From assembly GCF_001029445.1 (NCBI RefSeq), contig NZ_LDOT01000012.1:62001-126000 (forward strand): DNA of 64,000 nucleotides, in the 5' to 3' direction. Position 1 is the first letter of the stretch. Each line of letters opens with the position of its first letter. Shown in pieces: positions 37,352-47,027 of this stretch. A program made the translations under genes and the position numbers. The notes under the pieces were generated by a model. The model was not told the origin of the DNA. It was given only the letters and a program-made list of their open reading frames with translations, and made no database searches. The DNA comes from Photobacterium aquae. Lineage in GTDB: Bacteria > Pseudomonadota > Gammaproteobacteria > Enterobacterales > Vibrionaceae.

Positions 37352-38269
37352 TTAATTTGGCATTGCCGCTTTTACAGCAGCGCCCAGTTCATCTGGGTTG
37401 AATTTCGGAATAAACGCATTGGCGCCTACCCGCTCAACCATCGCCTGGTTAAACACACCGCTCAATGAGGTGTGCAAGATAACATGCAGGTCTTTCAGGT
37501 TTGGATCGTTACGAATTTCCGCTGTCAGGGTGTATCCATCCATTTCAGGCATTTCGATATCCGAAATCACCAGCGCAAGCTGCTTGTGGATATCATCTTC
37601 CTTCGCCATGCTACGCAGGGTATTGATGGCTTCTTTGCCGTCTTTCACCAATACGCACTCACAGCCGATCGCCTCAATGGCACGCTGAACCTGCTTGCGA
37701 GCAACACTGGAGTCATCGGCAACCAATACTCGGCTTACCGGCGGCAAGTCATCCACCAAGGTTTCCAGTACCGTGTTGGTAATATCAGTGTTCACCGGCG
37801 AAATTTCATCGAGGATTTTTTCAACATCGAGGATTTCAACCAACTCGTTGTCAATCTCGGTGACGGCTGTCAGGTAGTTGGCCTTACCCGCGCCTTTCGG
37901 CGGCGGCAGGATTGACTCCCAGTTCATGTTAATGATGCGCTCAACCGAAGAAACCAAGAATCCCTGAATCGAACGGTTGAACTCAGAGATAATCACGAAG
38001 CAGTTATCCAAATCATCAATCGGACGACCACCGGTCGCCAGACTCATATCAATAACAGAAATCGTCTGGCCACGAATATGGGCGATCCCTTTTACCAACG
38101 GGTGAAGGTTGGGCATGGTTGTCAGCTTTGGACACTGCAACACTTCTTTAACTTTAAATACGTTAATCCCGTAACGCTGACGGCGCTGCAAACGGAATGT
38201 TAGCAATTCCAAGCGGTTTTGGCCGACAAGTTGCGTTCGCTGGTTGACTGAATCCAGGATCCCCGACAT
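37352..38269 (-). CDS. cheV: Chemotaxis coupling protein CheV
   Basis: 305 residues. N-terminal CheW-like domain (about 15-165) followed by a receiver domain with phospho-acceptor D237 (LVISDIEMPEMDG). It couples receptors to CheA and may buffer phosphate. It is first of the cheV-cheR pair and divergent from flgA across 152 bp. Confidence 0.96.
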   Translation of the reverse strand: MSGILDSVNQRTQLVGQNRLELLTFRLQRRQRYGINVFKVKEVLQCPKLTTMPNLHPLVKGIAHIRGQTISVIDMSLATGGRPIDDLDNCFVIISEFNRSIQGFLVSSVERIINMNWESILPPPKGAGKANYLTAVTEIDNELVEILDVEKILDEISPVNTDITNTVLETLVDDLPPVSRVLVADDSSVARKQVQRAIEAIGCECVLVKDGKEAINTLRSMAKEDDIHKQLALVISDIEMPEMDGYTLTAEIRNDPNLKDLHVILHTSLSGVFNQAMVERVGANAFIPKFNPDELGAAVKAAMPN

Positions 38270-38421
38270 AAGGATGACTCCGTGTTATTCGTTTTTATTT
38301 TTGATACGCATTCACTGATTGGCTTATGATAACAGCGCTGATCATAATCAGCCTCTACCACCATCCCATACTTCCCACACCGCAAGACTGCAATACATGG
38401 GCATAGAAAAGAGCATTAACC

Positions 38422-39129
38422 GTGAACCCGAGAACATTTTTTCGTTTGATAATTGTATTTATCGGCCTAATGGCCACATTCTTTAGTACATTTCTTCTCG
38501 CAGAAACGCAAGATAACATCAATGACGTACGCAAGGCTGCTGAATTATTTGTCTCTCAACAGATTGAAAAACCAGCGCGCGGAGAACTCCATATTGAAGC
38601 TGCCGCCCTCGACAGCCGCATCCGCCTAACCACTTGCCCAACACCGCTGGAAACCAACATCCCGGGCAAACAATCCCTATCAGGCAATGTGACCGTGTTG
38701 GTGAGCTGTCCTGCCGACGGATGGCAAGTTTACGTCCCAGTCAGTACTAAACTGCTCCTACCACGAGTTGTCGCCAGCCGCCCCCTCGCCCGAGGCATGA
38801 CACTAGCGAACAGTGACCTGACTGTACAAATGGTTGAGGTACGCCTGCAGCGCGGGGTCACCTTCGATAATCCGACGCAAATTATTGGTTCAAAAGTCAA
38901 ACGAGCTGTCCAGCTCGGTGACGCTGTTATGGGCAGCGACATCTGCCTTGTCTGCCGCAACGATGCCGTCAATATCAAAGCCGGCAATGGTGGCCTGAGT
39001 ATCATCACCAAGGGCTCTGCACTCTCCGATGGCTCGCTGGGCGAGCAAATCCGGGTGCAAAACAGCAAATCACGGCGAATCGTCGATGCTATCGTCACTG
39101 ATGTGGGCGAAGTCACCGTCAATTACTGA
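38422..39129 (+). CDS. flgA: Flagellar P-ring assembly chaperone FlgA
   Basis: 235 residues with an N-terminal membrane/signal segment (about 8-27) and the SAF domain in the C-terminal half (VVASRPLARGMTLANSDLTVQMVEVR). It is a periplasmic chaperone for FlgI. flgM follows after 114 bp and has its own sigma-28 promoter. Confidence 0.95.
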   Translation: MNPRTFFRLIIVFIGLMATFFSTFLLAETQDNINDVRKAAELFVSQQIEKPARGELHIEAAALDSRIRLTTCPTPLETNIPGKQSLSGNVTVLVSCPADGWQVYVPVSTKLLLPRVVASRPLARGMTLANSDLTVQMVEVRLQRGVTFDNPTQIIGSKVKRAVQLGDAVMGSDICLVCRNDAVNIKAGNGGLSIITKGSALSDGSLGEQIRVQNSKSRRIVDAIVTDVGEVTVNY

Positions 39130-39171
39130 CACACTCTGCCAGCAAAAGTGCAATAATTGCGATAATACAGC

Positions 39172-39198
39172 TAAAGTAATCTCACAGACTGCCGAATA
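39172..39198 (+). promoter_or_regulatory. Sigma-28 (FliA) promoter of flgMN
   Basis: TAAAGTAA, an exact 11-bp spacer and GCCGAATA, against TAAAGTTT-N11-GCCGATAA, lie about 45 bp upstream of flgM. It would give the expected feedback of FliA on its own anti-sigma factor. Confidence 0.8.
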
Positions 39199-39243
39199 AT
39201 GTGTATTCTCTGATTATTGTCTCATTGTCCAAGGACTAAGATT

Positions 39244-39564
39244 ATGGCAAGTATCGACCTACTTCGTTCGGGTCAGCCGCTGGCAACCCAGCGCAACAGC
39301 ACGACAACCAGTGCCGGAGCTTCGTCGTCAGCTCAAACTAAAGCGGCACACGGCAGCGATGCCAATACCAGTGACTCGATCTCACTTAGCTCACAAGCAA
39401 GGTCTGTCGGTCAAATTCACCAGCACCTTGCTGCCGAACCGAGTTTCGACGACGTCAAGGTTAACCAGATCAAAGAAGCCATTGCCAATGGCTCTTACAC
39501 TATTGATGCCGATAAACTAGCAGCCAACATGCTCAAGTTCGAAAACGAACTCAAAGATATTTAA
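39244..39564 (+). CDS. flgM: Anti-sigma-28 factor FlgM
   Basis: 106 residues from MASIDLLRSGQPLATQ; the ribosome site AAGGAC precedes this ATG, so the longer frame is rejected. The C-terminal half has the FliA-binding helices (VNQIKEAIANGSYTIDADKLAANML). FlgM is exported after hook completion, which releases FliA. The N-terminal half is disordered and Ser/Thr-rich. Confidence 0.95.
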   Translation: MASIDLLRSGQPLATQRNSTTTSAGASSSAQTKAAHGSDANTSDSISLSSQARSVGQIHQHLAAEPSFDDVKVNQIKEAIANGSYTIDADKLAANMLKFENELKDI

Positions 39565-39585
39565 TGCTGCCGAGAACAACCGACT

Positions 39586-40014
39586 ATGACTTCCAGCCTT
39601 CAATCGCTGCTTGAACAACAGCAAGACAACCTCGCCTCGCTACTGACTCTGCTAAATGACGAGCAGCGGGCGATTGTCAATCGCCAGTCAGAAGACATCA
39701 CGAGCTTGGCACGGCAAAAAATTGCCCTGCTCGATAAAATCAAGCTGGTTGACCACCAAGTGGCTAACCATGTCGATACGGCGGAAATCACAAGCAATGA
39801 AGCACTGCGCGCGCAAGTCAAATCCATCAGGGAAAACCTTGCCGAATGCCATATCATCAATAATCTCAACGGCGATGCGCTGCTAAGGGCACAACGCAGC
39901 TTCCATATGCTCAATAATCTTATTCAGCAAAGCCGTGGCAAAAATCAGATGACCTACAACAGTGAAGGTATCGCTCAGAATGTGCGATCTTTCGGCACAA
40001 ACCTGAAAGCCTAA
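39586..40014 (+). CDS. flgN: Flagellar chaperone FlgN
   Basis: 142 residues, mainly helical and charged, beginning with SLLEQQQDNLASLLTLLNDEQRAI. FlgN protects FlgK and FlgL before export. It lies 21 bp after flgM in the usual flgMN pair. Confidence 0.92.
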   Translation: MTSSLQSLLEQQQDNLASLLTLLNDEQRAIVNRQSEDITSLARQKIALLDKIKLVDHQVANHVDTAEITSNEALRAQVKSIRENLAECHIINNLNGDALLRAQRSFHMLNNLIQQSRGKNQMTYNSEGIAQNVRSFGTNLKA

Positions 40015-40168
40015 TCCCTAAAGCTCAAACAACTGAAGCCATAGAAACCCAACAAGCAGGCCACTTCCTCCTCACCTTGTCTTTCATGCCGCTACGATGT
40101 TGCACATCATACAGAAAGAGAAAGACATGGGGCAGAAAGTAGCACCGCTAGCAAAATGGAGATCACTG

Positions 40169-40606
40169 TTAGAACAGTAGATCCTGCGATGCCGGGACAT
40201 GGTATACCTCACCATACCCTTTCATCATTTCCATCTTGTTGAGATCCAACTTCATTTCGGTCACATAGTTGTCACCGACCGGATAGCTGCGCACCACTTC
40301 GGCACCACGAATAATACCATCCGCCGAACCATCGGTTGTTTCAATGCCCAATGCCTGATCTTCCATCCCTGCACGGGCACTGACACGCATCCCATAGACC
40401 TGCTCGGTCAACTCGCGGTAGGCATCCAGTTTCGATGCCCGCATCGCCCGGGTACGTTTTTCCTCGTCCGTACGGCCACGCTGCTCGCTAATTGAAGCGT
40501 AACCTACTGCATTAAGTACTTTACCTTCACCGTTATGTCGCATGTCTACCAATGGCTGACACCCGGCCAGCAACAGCATCATGGTGGCAACCAGCCAACT
40601 ACGCAT
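40169..40606 (-). CDS. flgP: Flagellar outer-membrane lipoprotein FlgP
   Basis: 145 residues from MRSWLVATMMLLLAGCQP; the lipobox LLAGC gives acylated Cys16 and a good ribosome site (GAGGAAC) precedes this start. FlgP forms part of the H ring at the outer membrane of sheathed Vibrio flagella. It is downstream of flgO on the same strand. Confidence 0.92.
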   Translation of the reverse strand: MRSWLVATMMLLLAGCQPLVDMRHNGEGKVLNAVGYASISEQRGRTDEEKRTRAMRASKLDAYRELTEQVYGMRVSARAGMEDQALGIETTDGSADGIIRGAEVVRSYPVGDNYVTEMKLDLNKMEMMKGYGEVYHVPASQDLLF

Positions 40607-40712
40607 TACTTGTTCCTCATTATGTTCAAACGTACTGACGCCCATCGGACGCCAGCACTTTTTATTTCAGGGCTGCTATTGTATTTGATACAACAAGCAA
40701 GCCAAGCCCTAA

Positions 40713-41348
40713 CTAGGGCTTTATCACTACAGTATTGCGGTCGTAAGACAGAGTATCGTCGCGAATAATCACGCCATTGTCGAACCGTACCTTGTTCATC
40801 GTGTCAATGTCACGACCGATTTGATCTGCCGGCAGAAAACCTTGCGCAGTGGCAATCACTACCTTCGAACGCATCCCGATGATCCGGGCATTGACCAGTA
40901 CCCCGGCCCCCTGACGCAACATCGTACCTGTCAGTACATAATCGATAGATTGTTCGCCAGCTAACTCGCGCCAGTTTCGGGTAATGGAAAAATCGCCTTC
41001 TGAGGTCACCTTGATGGCCCCCGTTGCTTTGTAGTCCACCACGGTATAACCACGTTGCTGCATCTGGTACATAAAACCTTCGGTTACCGTATTGCCCAGC
41101 CAGTTTGTCTCGTCCATATTCTGCAGATCAACAAAAGATGTCACGGCAAGCGGGGTTTTGGCTGTTAGATACTGGTTAGAGGCCACCAGTTGCTCTGTCA
41201 TTCCCTCAATAAAGTAATCGATCGTATGCCGAGGGGTCTCCTCTAATAGGAACTTACTGCCATGATAAGGTGCCTTACCATTATAAATGGGAGAGTAAGC
41301 ACAAGATACCGATGCCATTGCCAGTACCAAGACGATCCATTTTTTCAT
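40713..41348 (-). CDS. flgO: Flagellar H-ring lipoprotein FlgO
   Basis: 211 residues. Lipoprotein-type signal (MKKWIVLVLAMASVSC) followed by a FlgO domain (AVTSFVDLQNMDETNWLGN). In V. cholerae FlgO and FlgP are outer-membrane proteins needed for full motility. It is first of flgOP and divergent from flgT. A possible sigma-54 site lies 225 bp upstream. Confidence 0.92.
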   Translation of the reverse strand: MKKWIVLVLAMASVSCAYSPIYNGKAPYHGSKFLLEETPRHTIDYFIEGMTEQLVASNQYLTAKTPLAVTSFVDLQNMDETNWLGNTVTEGFMYQMQQRGYTVVDYKATGAIKVTSEGDFSITRNWRELAGEQSIDYVLTGTMLRQGAGVLVNARIIGMRSKVVIATAQGFLPADQIGRDIDTMNKVRFDNGVIIRDDTLSYDRNTVVIKP

Positions 41349-41572
41349 TCAAACCCGCTCCAGATGAAATAAATTATGTTACTTCTTACCTCTTATCGTC
41401 CATTGCACTTATTTTCTTAAACGGAGATATAGAAAAACCTGCAGTGTCTGCCTATTTGGGAACATTATTTGCATACACTTTGCTGAGTAACAAAACCATC
41501 ATGACCGATAAAATAACTGGACCACATCATCAATGATCCCCAGTTACCAAACCGCCACTAGGCATTAATACA

Positions 41573-41588
41573 AGCAAAATTCGTACCC
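41573..41588 (-). promoter_or_regulatory. Candidate sigma-54 promoter of flgOP
   Basis: The minus strand reads GGGTACGAATTTTGCT, with GG/GC spacing exact and TTGCT perfect; the -24 box differs at two positions. It would give an unusually long leader of about 210 bases. Confidence 0.4.
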
Positions 41589-41597
41589 AAGTTAAAA

Positions 41598-42764
41598 ATG
41601 ACCGAGAATATGCGAAATTTCCGCCCCACAACGGCATGGCGTTCCCTGCTTGCCACTCTATTAATCTCGCTTGGCTCAAGTCAGGCCCACGCCGCTTGGT
41701 ATGAAGTCACCGGCAGTGCGGTAATTATGGAAAGCAACACCGAGGCACGCCGTAATGCCCTCGAAGATGCGGTACTACAAGCGATGGACTCAGCCGGAGC
41801 CGATATTGGTAATTTCAACAATATCAAACCCTACCTGACCAATGACCGCGACCAATACCAGTTCAGCGGCAGCGAGATCCGCCATATCTCGGTTGTCAAA
41901 TCACAAAAGAAAAGCGGCAAATATTACCTAACCGCGCGCATTGATATTTACCCATCGGCAAAATCTTGCCACCAGGTACAATACAAAAAAGGCCTGCTGC
42001 TAAGCGAATTTCGTCTAGAGTCCCCCCAACACGCCTCTCTGGGTGGGGTCTACCAAATCGGCCAGTCTTTCACCAATATCCTACAAAAGCAGATCGCCAA
42101 ACGATCACAGAGCTTTGTCGTTTCGGATATCAATCGCTACCCAGTCGATCTCAGCCAGCCCAATGCCGTCACCATGCTAGCTTCAGATCAGGATGCCCAG
42201 TACATCATTACAGGATCGATTTCTGATCTCACCTCAACGCTCGATCAGAAACTGCTGCGGGATGACCAGATCAACCGCCAATTTGCGGCCAACATGCAGA
42301 TCATTGACGGTAAGACTGGTGAGATATTGCTGCAAAATAACTACCGAGAGATCGCCGAATGGCCATTTAGCCGAGTCAGCCAGGTTGATACCAACAGCGC
42401 TCGCTTTTGGCAGTCAAAATATGGTCAGGCTGTCCTTAGGGTAAGCCGAAATATGATGCTCGATATGGAATCGGCATTGTCTTGCCGTGCCAGCCTGCCC
42501 GAGGTCATCGGTACCTTTGGCAACACGGTCCAAATCAATGTCGGCCGAATCCACGGGGTAGAACCCGGTGACGAACTGACTCTTTGGCACTCAGCGGGAT
42601 TCATCGACCAGAACGGTATCGCCAGAAACCGGATGGTACAGACCCACATAACCCTGACTGTTGACAGGGTTTATGAAAAATCCTCCGAGCTACTTGTCAA
42701 CCAGCCAGAATTGGCTGCCAGCATCCAGCCAGGTGATTTAGTAACCAAACAGCAAGGAAAGTGA
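41598..42764 (+). CDS. flgT: Flagellar H-ring protein FlgT
   Basis: 388 residues with a signal peptide ending SSQAHA. The N-terminal domain (AWYEVTGSAVIMESNTEARRNALEDAVLQA) is characteristic. FlgT is the periplasmic H-ring component that helps T-ring and stator assembly in Vibrio. An alternative start is ATG 41610 (MRNFRPTTAW); neither has a strong ribosome site. Confidence 0.93.
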   Translation: MTENMRNFRPTTAWRSLLATLLISLGSSQAHAAWYEVTGSAVIMESNTEARRNALEDAVLQAMDSAGADIGNFNNIKPYLTNDRDQYQFSGSEIRHISVVKSQKKSGKYYLTARIDIYPSAKSCHQVQYKKGLLLSEFRLESPQHASLGGVYQIGQSFTNILQKQIAKRSQSFVVSDINRYPVDLSQPNAVTMLASDQDAQYIITGSISDLTSTLDQKLLRDDQINRQFAANMQIIDGKTGEILLQNNYREIAEWPFSRVSQVDTNSARFWQSKYGQAVLRVSRNMMLDMESALSCRASLPEVIGTFGNTVQINVGRIHGVEPGDELTLWHSAGFIDQNGIARNRMVQTHITLTVDRVYEKSSELLVNQPELAASIQPGDLVTKQQGK

Positions 42765-42796
42765 AGCTAATAGCTTAATTTCTTGGAATGTTTTTG

Positions 42797-42802
42797 TATA
42801 AT
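42797..42802 (+). promoter_or_regulatory. Likely -10 box of the tRNA-Arg gene
   Basis: TATAAT lies 60 bp upstream of the mature tRNA 5' end. No clear -35 hexamer is visible at the standard distance. Confidence 0.45.
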
Positions 42803-42862
42803 AGAGGAACACAGCCCAACAGGCCTATACCATTGGTATGATAACAGCCTGTCAGGTGCTAT

Positions 42863-42939
42863 GCTCCCTTAGCTCAGCAGGATAGAGCGTCCCCCTCCTA
42901 AGGGGAAGGCCACAGGTTCGACTCCTGTAGGGAGCGCCA
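42863..42939 (+). tRNA. tRNA-Arg (anticodon CCT)
   Basis: A 77-base cloverleaf: acceptor GCTCCCT / AGGGAGC, D arm GCTC..GAGC, anticodon stem TCCCC / GGGGA with loop CTCCTAA (anticodon CCT), T arm ACAGG-TTCGACT-CCTGT, discriminator G and encoded CCA. It decodes AGG. Confidence 0.97.
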
Positions 42940-42945
42940 TATTCT

Positions 42946-42972
42946 AAAGCCCAGCATCTGCTGGGCTTTTTT
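42946..42972 (+). terminator. Terminator after tRNA-Arg
   Basis: The stem aaagcccagca / tgctgggcttt with a short loop runs into a T stretch 7 bp after the tRNA. Confidence 0.9.
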
Positions 42973-43104
42973 GCATCAGTAACACCACACATCCGCCATT
43001 TCACCTACGACTCCGTGGTTTTTATCGCCTTGCAATGACAAGTACTGCCCTCAGGCCACATACAGGCTAAATGGAATGGTTCCGACTGGTCAAAACCCAG
43101 ACGC

Positions 43105-43135
43105 AAAAAAGCCGTCCCATTTCTGGAACGGCTTT
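43105..43135 (-). terminator. Terminator after tRNA-Ala
   Basis: A stem aaagccgt / acggcttt, extended by ccca/tgga partial pairing, is followed on the minus strand by a U run. It lies 12 bp downstream of the tRNA-Ala 3' end. Confidence 0.82.
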
Positions 43136-43146
43136 CCCGTAAAATT

Positions 43147-43222
<76 letters not shown>

Positions 43223-43384
43223 AAACCTTGATGCCGATAATAAAAACTTAGTTAAATCATGTCAATACATGCTATCAATGATTACTCTAGCCGATGAGCA
43301 ATTTGTGAAAAACGTCACAGAGAAGGCTTATGCCCCATTCTATTGGCTAGTTGGCTACCACGTCTATTTCCGCTACCCCCCTAC

Positions 43385-43410
43385 AAAAAAAGGGAGCCAC
43401 CGGCTCCCTC
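43385..43410 (-). terminator. Terminator of gltX
   Basis: Stem gggagcc / ggctccc with a short loop, followed by a run of seven U on the minus strand, 35 bp after the gltX stop. Confidence 0.9.
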
Positions 43411-43444
43411 TTGCTGTTATCTCATTATCTGCTTAGACAGATAA

Positions 43445-44869
43445 TTAGCTGTTTGCTTCACGCTCAGCGATGTAAGCCAGCGCCATCTTGACACGAGCAA
43501 CAACACGCTCCTTACCAACAAGAGCCATCACCGCATCAACAGATGGAGATTGACCTTGGCCTGTTACCGCAACACGCAGTGGCATACCCACCTTGCCCAT
43601 ACCAAGCTCAAGTTCTTCACACACCTGTGCAATCACAGCGTGTAGATTTTCTGTAGTCCACTCAGTCAGAGCATCTACTTTGGCAAGAGCAAGCTCTAGT
43701 GCTTCTTTCGCTACTGGACGCAGGTGTTTCTTCGCGGCACCAGCTTCGAACTCGCTGAAATCCTGGAAGAAGTAACGAGACTGCTCAGCAAGCTCGATCA
43801 ACGTATTACAACGCTCACCAACTAGCTTGATCACGTCAGTAACCGCTGGACCGTTGTCAGTAGAAATTTCTTTCTGGTCAAGGTGCCACTGAAGGTATTT
43901 CGCCACATACTCAGGATCTGCAGTCTTGATGTAGTGGTTGTTCAACCATAGTAGCTTGTCTGTATTGAAAGCAGACGCCGACTTACTCACAGACTCCAAG
44001 CTGAACAGATCAATCATCTCTTGCAGTGAGAAGATTTCCTGATCGCCATGTGACCAGCCCAAGCGCACTAGGTAGTTAAGCAGTGCCTGCGGCAAGTAGC
44101 CTTCGTCACGGTATTGCATTACGCTTACCGCACCGTGGCGCTTAGACAACTTCGCACCGTCGTCACCCAGGATCATTGCACAGTGCGCAAACTCTGGCAC
44201 TGGCGCACCAAGCGCTTCGTAGATGTTGATCTGACGCGGGGTGTTGTTGATATGGTCTTCACCACGTACCACTTGGGTGATACCCATATCCCAATCGTCG
44301 ATCACTACACAGAAGTTGTATGTTGGGCTACCGTCTGTACGACGGATGATCAGATCGTCAAGCTCACTGTTTGCGATTTCAATGCGACCACGGATCTTGT
44401 CATCGAAAACAACAGTGCCTTCTTTCGGGTTGCGGAAACGAATACAGAATGGAGATTCTTCTGTCGCCGCCGCGTTAGCCGCAATCACTTTAGGGTGATT
44501 AGCGTCATAACGAGGCTTCAGACCAGCGGCCATTTGCTCTTCACGGATCTCGTCAAGCAATTCCTTAGGGCAGTAGCACTTGTAAGCTTTATCTTCAGCA
44601 AGTAGCTGATCAACCACTTCATTGTAACGATCAAAACGCTTGGTCTGGTAGTAAGGACCTTCATCCCAATTCAGTTCCAGCCATTCCATGCCTTCCATAA
44701 TGGCATCGATCGCTTCCTGTGTAGAGCGCTCAAGGTCTGTATCTTCGATACGAAGTACAAATTCGCCACCCATGTGTTTAGCAAACAACCAAGAATATAG
44801 CGCTGTACGCGCACCACCTACGTGCAGAAAGCCGGTTGGGCTAGGTGCAAAACGAGTTTTAACCGTCAT
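43445..44869 (-). CDS. gltX: Glutamyl-tRNA synthetase
   Basis: 474 residues. Class I synthetase with the HIGH-type motif HVGG (16-19) in [20 protein letters not shown] and the KMSKS-type motif KLSKRHG near residue 240. It charges tRNA-Glu with glutamate. It is a single-gene unit with its own terminator. Confidence 0.98.
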   Translation of the reverse strand: MTVKTRFAPSPTGFLHVGGARTALYSWLFAKHMGGEFVLRIEDTDLERSTQEAIDAIMEGMEWLELNWDEGPYYQTKRFDRYNEVVDQLLAEDKAYKCYCPKELLDEIREEQMAAGLKPRYDANHPKVIAANAAATEESPFCIRFRNPKEGTVVFDDKIRGRIEIANSELDDLIIRRTDGSPTYNFCVVIDDWDMGITQVVRGEDHINNTPRQINIYEALGAPVPEFAHCAMILGDDGAKLSKRHGAVSVMQYRDEGYLPQALLNYLVRLGWSHGDQEIFSLQEMIDLFSLESVSKSASAFNTDKLLWLNNHYIKTADPEYVAKYLQWHLDQKEISTDNGPAVTDVIKLVGERCNTLIELAEQSRYFFQDFSEFEAGAAKKHLRPVAKEALELALAKVDALTEWTTENLHAVIAQVCEELELGMGKVGMPLRVAVTGQGQSPSVDAVMALVGKERVVARVKMALAYIAEREANS

Positions 44870-45066
44870 TGAACATTACCTAATTTACGATTTAGCATGC
44901 AGTCGAACGCTGCCGCGAAAATGATGGTCGCTATTTTAACACTGTCTGATAATTCTACAATCACTGCTCATAGTTATCCGCAGGGAGAGAGCAACCAGAA
45001 GAAGGTGTAAGAGAGGCAGGAGGAGCGAAAAGCCGGAGAATCCATTCTCCAGATTAAATTATTACC

Positions 45067-45249
45067 TTAAATTGAACGTCCGCCTTTGAGTAAGCATACA
45101 TGCCAAGGCACAAAAATATATTCGCCAGATGGCAGCTTACATGCATTTTGACCAAATTCTGTATTACGACCGCCTCCTGATGCCAAAACAGAGGAAGAAA
45201 ACAGCGCAGCAAACAACACTCCAAAAACAATCTTACAAACAAACTTCAT
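45067..45249 (-). CDS. Small secreted protein of unknown function
   Basis: 60 residues. A convincing signal peptide (MKFVCKIVFGVLFAALFSSSVLA) leaves a mature peptide of about 37 residues starting SGGGRNTEFGQNACKLPSGE. The two mature cysteines could form one disulphide. A ribosome site AGG precedes the start. It lies between gltX and the porin, both on the same strand; the porin terminator isolates it. I do not recognise the family. Confidence 0.6.
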   Translation of the reverse strand: MKFVCKIVFGVLFAALFSSSVLASGGGRNTEFGQNACKLPSGEYIFVPWHVCLLKGGRSI

Positions 45250-45343
45250 AACTATTTACCTATATATGAGATTATTATCACAATTTAAATATAGATAAGA
45301 TGTAAGCCTCTGCCACTAAACCACTATAATTTTATATAAAAAA

Positions 45344-45372
45344 AAAAGCGATGGCTCTAACCATCGCTTTTT
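45344..45372 (-). terminator. Terminator of the porin gene
   Basis: Stem aaaagcgatgg / ccatcgctttt with a 6-base loop, followed by a long U run on the minus strand, 19 bp after the porin stop. Confidence 0.92.
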
Positions 45373-45390
45373 CAAATTTCTAATTGCTAA

Positions 45391-46758
45391 TTATAGGAAA
45401 GAGAACGGTGCGATTACGACAAAACGCAGATCTTGCTCGTTTCGCTCTTCTTTACCTTCAAACGCATCACGCTGAAGATGTGTTGCATGCAACTTAAATG
45501 TTGTTCCCTTTAGAGCACCATTTTGAATGCTGTAGATAATATCACCGTTAACAGCCCACTCACTCTCATAAGAGAAGCCAGCATTCTTCGACTCTTCCGC
45601 ACCACCACCGTAGCCTGCACCTAAGTTAAACGTCCAGCCGGTACCAGTATTGTGAGAAATTCGGTTGTACCATGCAATTTCACCCGGCATATTCCAATCA
45701 GACAATGCATCCCACCATAGAGACCAGTTACCATTATTCGAACCATAACGAGCCATTGTACGAGGCGCAAACTCACCCATCGCAGAATCTTCATCTAACT
45801 GAGTGTATTGAATCTGAGAGGTAAATGCCCAATTATCATTGATTGCATAATCCAAGACTAAACCATGATGAGCAGCAAAACCATCATACATATCATCATC
45901 ATCTACACCATACATATCGTAGGCGATAGATAGAGCATCATTGATTGCATAACGACCATAAATTTTGAACGACAAGTTATCTTGTTCGCCCTGACCATAG
46001 TCAACATCTAACGCTTGGCCGATACCAAAGTTATATGAAAATGCACCTGCATTACCGGTCAAACCAATTGAATGTAAATAATTAAAGTCTTGCTTATACC
46101 AAGGCTCTACAGCATCATCCCAATCTAACAACCATGGAGCAGTATGTTGATCTGCTCCCATATACGCCAATGTCATACCATTGCCGAATTCTGTTGAGAT
46201 CTTGAAACCACGATAAGTACCCGGAGCAAAACTCCAAACGTTACCAATCGTACCTACACCACCTTGAATAAAACCAGCAGACGCCGATGTACTTTCACCA
46301 AACTTGAATTTAGCAGCAATTGTCGTTGGTTTAAAACCAAAACTACCATCTGTCCAATCACCTGTTTGACAAAGTGAAATTTCGTTACACAGGCGATTCC
46401 CTTTACCATCAGCAATACTGTCGTTATAAATATCACCAGAGAAATAACCACCCAGATCAAGGCCAATGAAATCGTTATGGTAGCCAGAATTGAAATTCAA
46501 TAATACATTATAAGTGGAATAGTTCAGGCGAGTTCGAATATCATCATCTGCTGCCGCACCATTACCACGACCACGATAACGAGTATCAACAACAACCGCA
46601 CCTGTAAATGTTGCATCATTCACAAAACTATCTACTGCTTCAACATAGCCTTCACCACCGGCACTCGCTTCATTTGCAAGCACAGGCATTGCAGCCAGTG
46701 AACCTAGCATTGCTGCGGTTAGCGCAGAAACTTTAAAAAGCTTTGAACTTTTTTCCAT
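45391..46758 (-). CDS. Outer-membrane porin, OprD/chitoporin-like
   Basis: 455 residues. Signal peptide MEKSSKLFKVSALTAAMLGSLAAMPVLA, then alternating short hydrophobic and aromatic strands typical of a large beta barrel, ending with RFVVIAPFSFL. The mid-region FKFGESTSASAGFIQGGVGT and conserved tyrosine/tryptophan content suit the OprD/chitoporin group. It probably takes up small solutes such as sugars or peptides across the outer membrane; the substrate cannot be told from sequence. It has a single-gene layout with its own terminator and a long leader containing a CRP-like site. Confidence 0.78.
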   Translation of the reverse strand: MEKSSKLFKVSALTAAMLGSLAAMPVLANEASAGGEGYVEAVDSFVNDATFTGAVVVDTRYRGRGNGAAADDDIRTRLNYSTYNVLLNFNSGYHNDFIGLDLGGYFSGDIYNDSIADGKGNRLCNEISLCQTGDWTDGSFGFKPTTIAAKFKFGESTSASAGFIQGGVGTIGNVWSFAPGTYRGFKISTEFGNGMTLAYMGADQHTAPWLLDWDDAVEPWYKQDFNYLHSIGLTGNAGAFSYNFGIGQALDVDYGQGEQDNLSFKIYGRYAINDALSIAYDMYGVDDDDMYDGFAAHHGLVLDYAINDNWAFTSQIQYTQLDEDSAMGEFAPRTMARYGSNNGNWSLWWDALSDWNMPGEIAWYNRISHNTGTGWTFNLGAGYGGGAEESKNAGFSYESEWAVNGDIIYSIQNGALKGTTFKLHATHLQRDAFEGKEERNEQDLRFVVIAPFSFL

Positions 46759-47011
46759 GGAAAAACTCCTAATAATACTAGCTGTTTGTGCTTGAGCCTG
46801 AATGGTTGGCCGCCGAAGGCTTCAAGTCACTCTCCCGATATGTCAGCTGATTAGAAATCAACTAATCCATATTCTTTGGACTTCGATTGAACTATTTATT
46901 CTAATCTCGGTCTCCTTTCCTCACTAAGACTACTTTCGCCCCAAAAAACATCAATCAGAACTTAATTTATTGTTTAAAAAATATGACTCAGTGCAAAGTT
47001 TTATAGCCATC

Positions 47012-47027
47012 AGTGATCACGATCATG
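47012..47027. promoter_or_regulatory. CRP-like binding site upstream of the porin
   Basis: AGTGATCACGATCATG matches TGTGA-N6-TCACA at eight of ten positions. It lies about 254 bp upstream of the porin start, so it would require a promoter well upstream and a leader of roughly 200 bases. Confidence 0.4.

Noticed and set aside
41499..41514. Possible sigma-28 site before flgT
   Set aside because: accgataa resembles the -10 box, but the matching -35 position is too poor to support a promoter call.
41270..41536. 88-codon plus-strand ORF overlapping flgO
   Set aside because: It begins with GTG inside flgO on the other strand and has no ribosome site; only the last part looks protein-like. It is discussed as a finding but not called as a gene.
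42765..43146. tRNA genes as a site of an integrated island
   Set aside because: No integrase gene or direct repeat of the tRNA 3' end is visible nearby.
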